Shown piece after piece: positions 63,362 through 64,000 of a stretch of 64,000 nucleotides of DNA. The first letter of the stretch is position 1. Each line of letters begins with the position of its first letter. The notes beneath the pieces are model-generated. The model ran no database searches and was not told where the DNA came from. It was given only the letters and a program-made list of their open reading frames with translations. The position numbers were made by a program, and so were the translations under genes. Source of the stretch: Rhynchosporium graminicola (Eukaryota > Ascomycota > Leotiomycetes > Helotiales > Ploettnerulaceae); the NCBI GenBank assembly GCA_900074885.1, contig FJUW01000019.1:620001-684000 (forward strand), read 5' to 3'.

Positions 63362-63366
63362 GATAC

Positions 63367-64000
63367 TAGATTAGCTAGAAGAGAAGCTGATTTCTTAATA
63401 TATTATTTAACTCGGAAAGAGAGCTAGTTATAATACTAAATTATAAAATTAGATACTAATATTACTTATCTATAGCGAGAAAGATATAATTAAGAGGCTT
63501 ATTAGTAGTATTACTTAGATTAGAATAGATAACTAGATACTTTCTTTTATAATAATTCTTTCGTTAGTAATAAGAGATATACTTAAATACTTAAGTATCT
63601 AGCTAAGCTCTCCTTTCTAGTATAAAACTTAGTACTAGTCTAAGAAACTTAATCTAACTTAAATAACTACTTTCCCTTATTAAGAAACGCTATATACTAA
63701 AAGAAGAAGTATAGCGTTTTATTTTCCTAGTTGCGAATAAGTAGCTAGATATTTATTAGTAAAATAAAACGCTATACTTCTTCTTTTAGTATATAGCGTT
63801 TCTTAATAAGAGACTTTAGAGTATCTCTATTTACTTATCTATAATATATATATCTAGTAATCTAAAGAGTATATCTATATCTTTTAAGTCTTTAATATTA
63901 TCTATTATGTCGATATCCCTATTATTTATAATATAAGTATTATAATACTCTTATAAAAGCTTATTATTACTATTAATTTATCTTAGTTATAAGAAAGCGA
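63367..64000. repeat. RIP-mutated repeat flanking element B on the right
   Basis: This is the sequence into which B inserted; it continues 52,921-56,324 once B is removed. No domain recognised. It contains the 50-bp inverted repeat described next. Confidence 0.6.
63676..63810. repeat. Perfect 50-bp inverted repeat with 35-bp spacer
   Basis: Arms 63,676-63,725 and 63,761-63,810 are exact reverse complements. Each arm also contains a shorter inverted pair (AAACGCTATA and TATAGCGTTT), so either strand could fold into nested hairpins. It may be a foldback or MITE-like element. Confidence 0.85.

Larger units (their letters stand above)
37515..64000. repeat. RIP-saturated AT-rich repeat block
   Basis: From about 37,515 to the end of the window nearly every CpA and TpG is gone and TpA dominates, while CpG, GpA and CpT persist. 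Former Trp and Gln codons read as TAG/TAA. This is the pattern of repeat-induced point mutation acting on C in CpA. The block consists of nested LTR retrotransposons (listed separately) and unassigned repeat DNA. No host gene is visible inside it. The stretch 37,515-38,163 is RIP-mutated flanking repeat of unknown type. Confidence 0.93.

Noticed and set aside
37515..64000. The AT-rich block as a centromere or mitochondrial insertion
   Set aside because: The AT content comes from CpA/TpG loss in identifiable retrotransposons. A centromeric role cannot be excluded from sequence, but nothing here specifically supports it, and no mitochondrial gene is visible.

Overview
The window looks like a chromosome segment of a filamentous ascomycete (Pezizomycotina). 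The protein-coding genes have short GT-AG introns (mostly 42-170 bp) and encode conserved fungal housekeeping proteins: FAN1, a RING-finger protein, APC2, a vezatin/Inp2-like protein, EMC6, a GTPBP1/2-like GTPase, SEC9 and a DHR2-like DEAH helicase. The right 40% is an AT-rich block with almost no CpA/TpG and a vast excess of TpA, the mark of repeat-induced point mutation (RIP). A split between GC-balanced genes and saturated AT blocks, together with many TACC/TACCTA microsatellites between genes, would fit a leotiomycete, but that placement is an inference.

Region 1 (1-37,500) is ordinary gene space. FAN1 (+) converges on a RING-finger gene (-). A 4.1 kb gene-free, microsatellite-rich stretch follows, then APC2 (-) and a vezatin/Inp2-like gene (-). 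A 7 kb gene-poor stretch (15.7-22.7 kb) holds only a broken relic that resembles a fungal transcription factor. EMC6 (+) converges on the GTPBP1/2-like gene (-), which shares a divergent promoter region with SEC9 (+). Downstream of SEC9 lies a decayed YVC1-like calcium-channel gene with at least three stops and three frame changes. A DHR2-like helicase (-) follows, starting about 350 bp from the edge of the AT block. I rebuilt exon-intron joins by eye from splice motifs, reading phase and known family sequence.

Region 2 (37,500-64,000) is a stack of RIP-killed LTR retrotransposons whose order can be read from target-site duplications. Element A (38,169-52,915, minus, TSD AATAA) is a Ty3/Gypsy chromovirus with 496-bp LTRs. 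Element C (42,477-50,468, minus, TSD AATAT, 268-bp LTRs) is a second Gypsy family inserted into A. Element B (56,330-63,361, plus, TSD GATAC, 495-bp LTRs) is another copy of A's family; it carries a solo LTR of C's family at 58,960-59,251. Removing the nested insertions leaves A and B almost the same size (about 6.75 kb), and each supplies the empty site for the insertion in the other. No intact transposon gene remains.

Most notable: in all three elements the outer tips of the LTRs keep CpA/TpG while the inner tips of the sister LTRs have lost them, as if RIP spares the ends of the repeat. There is also an exact 215-bp tandem copy around a single N (probably an assembly error), a 125-bp TG...CA insert that escaped RIP, and a perfect 50-bp inverted repeat near the right edge. 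I see no new enzymatic or defence system.
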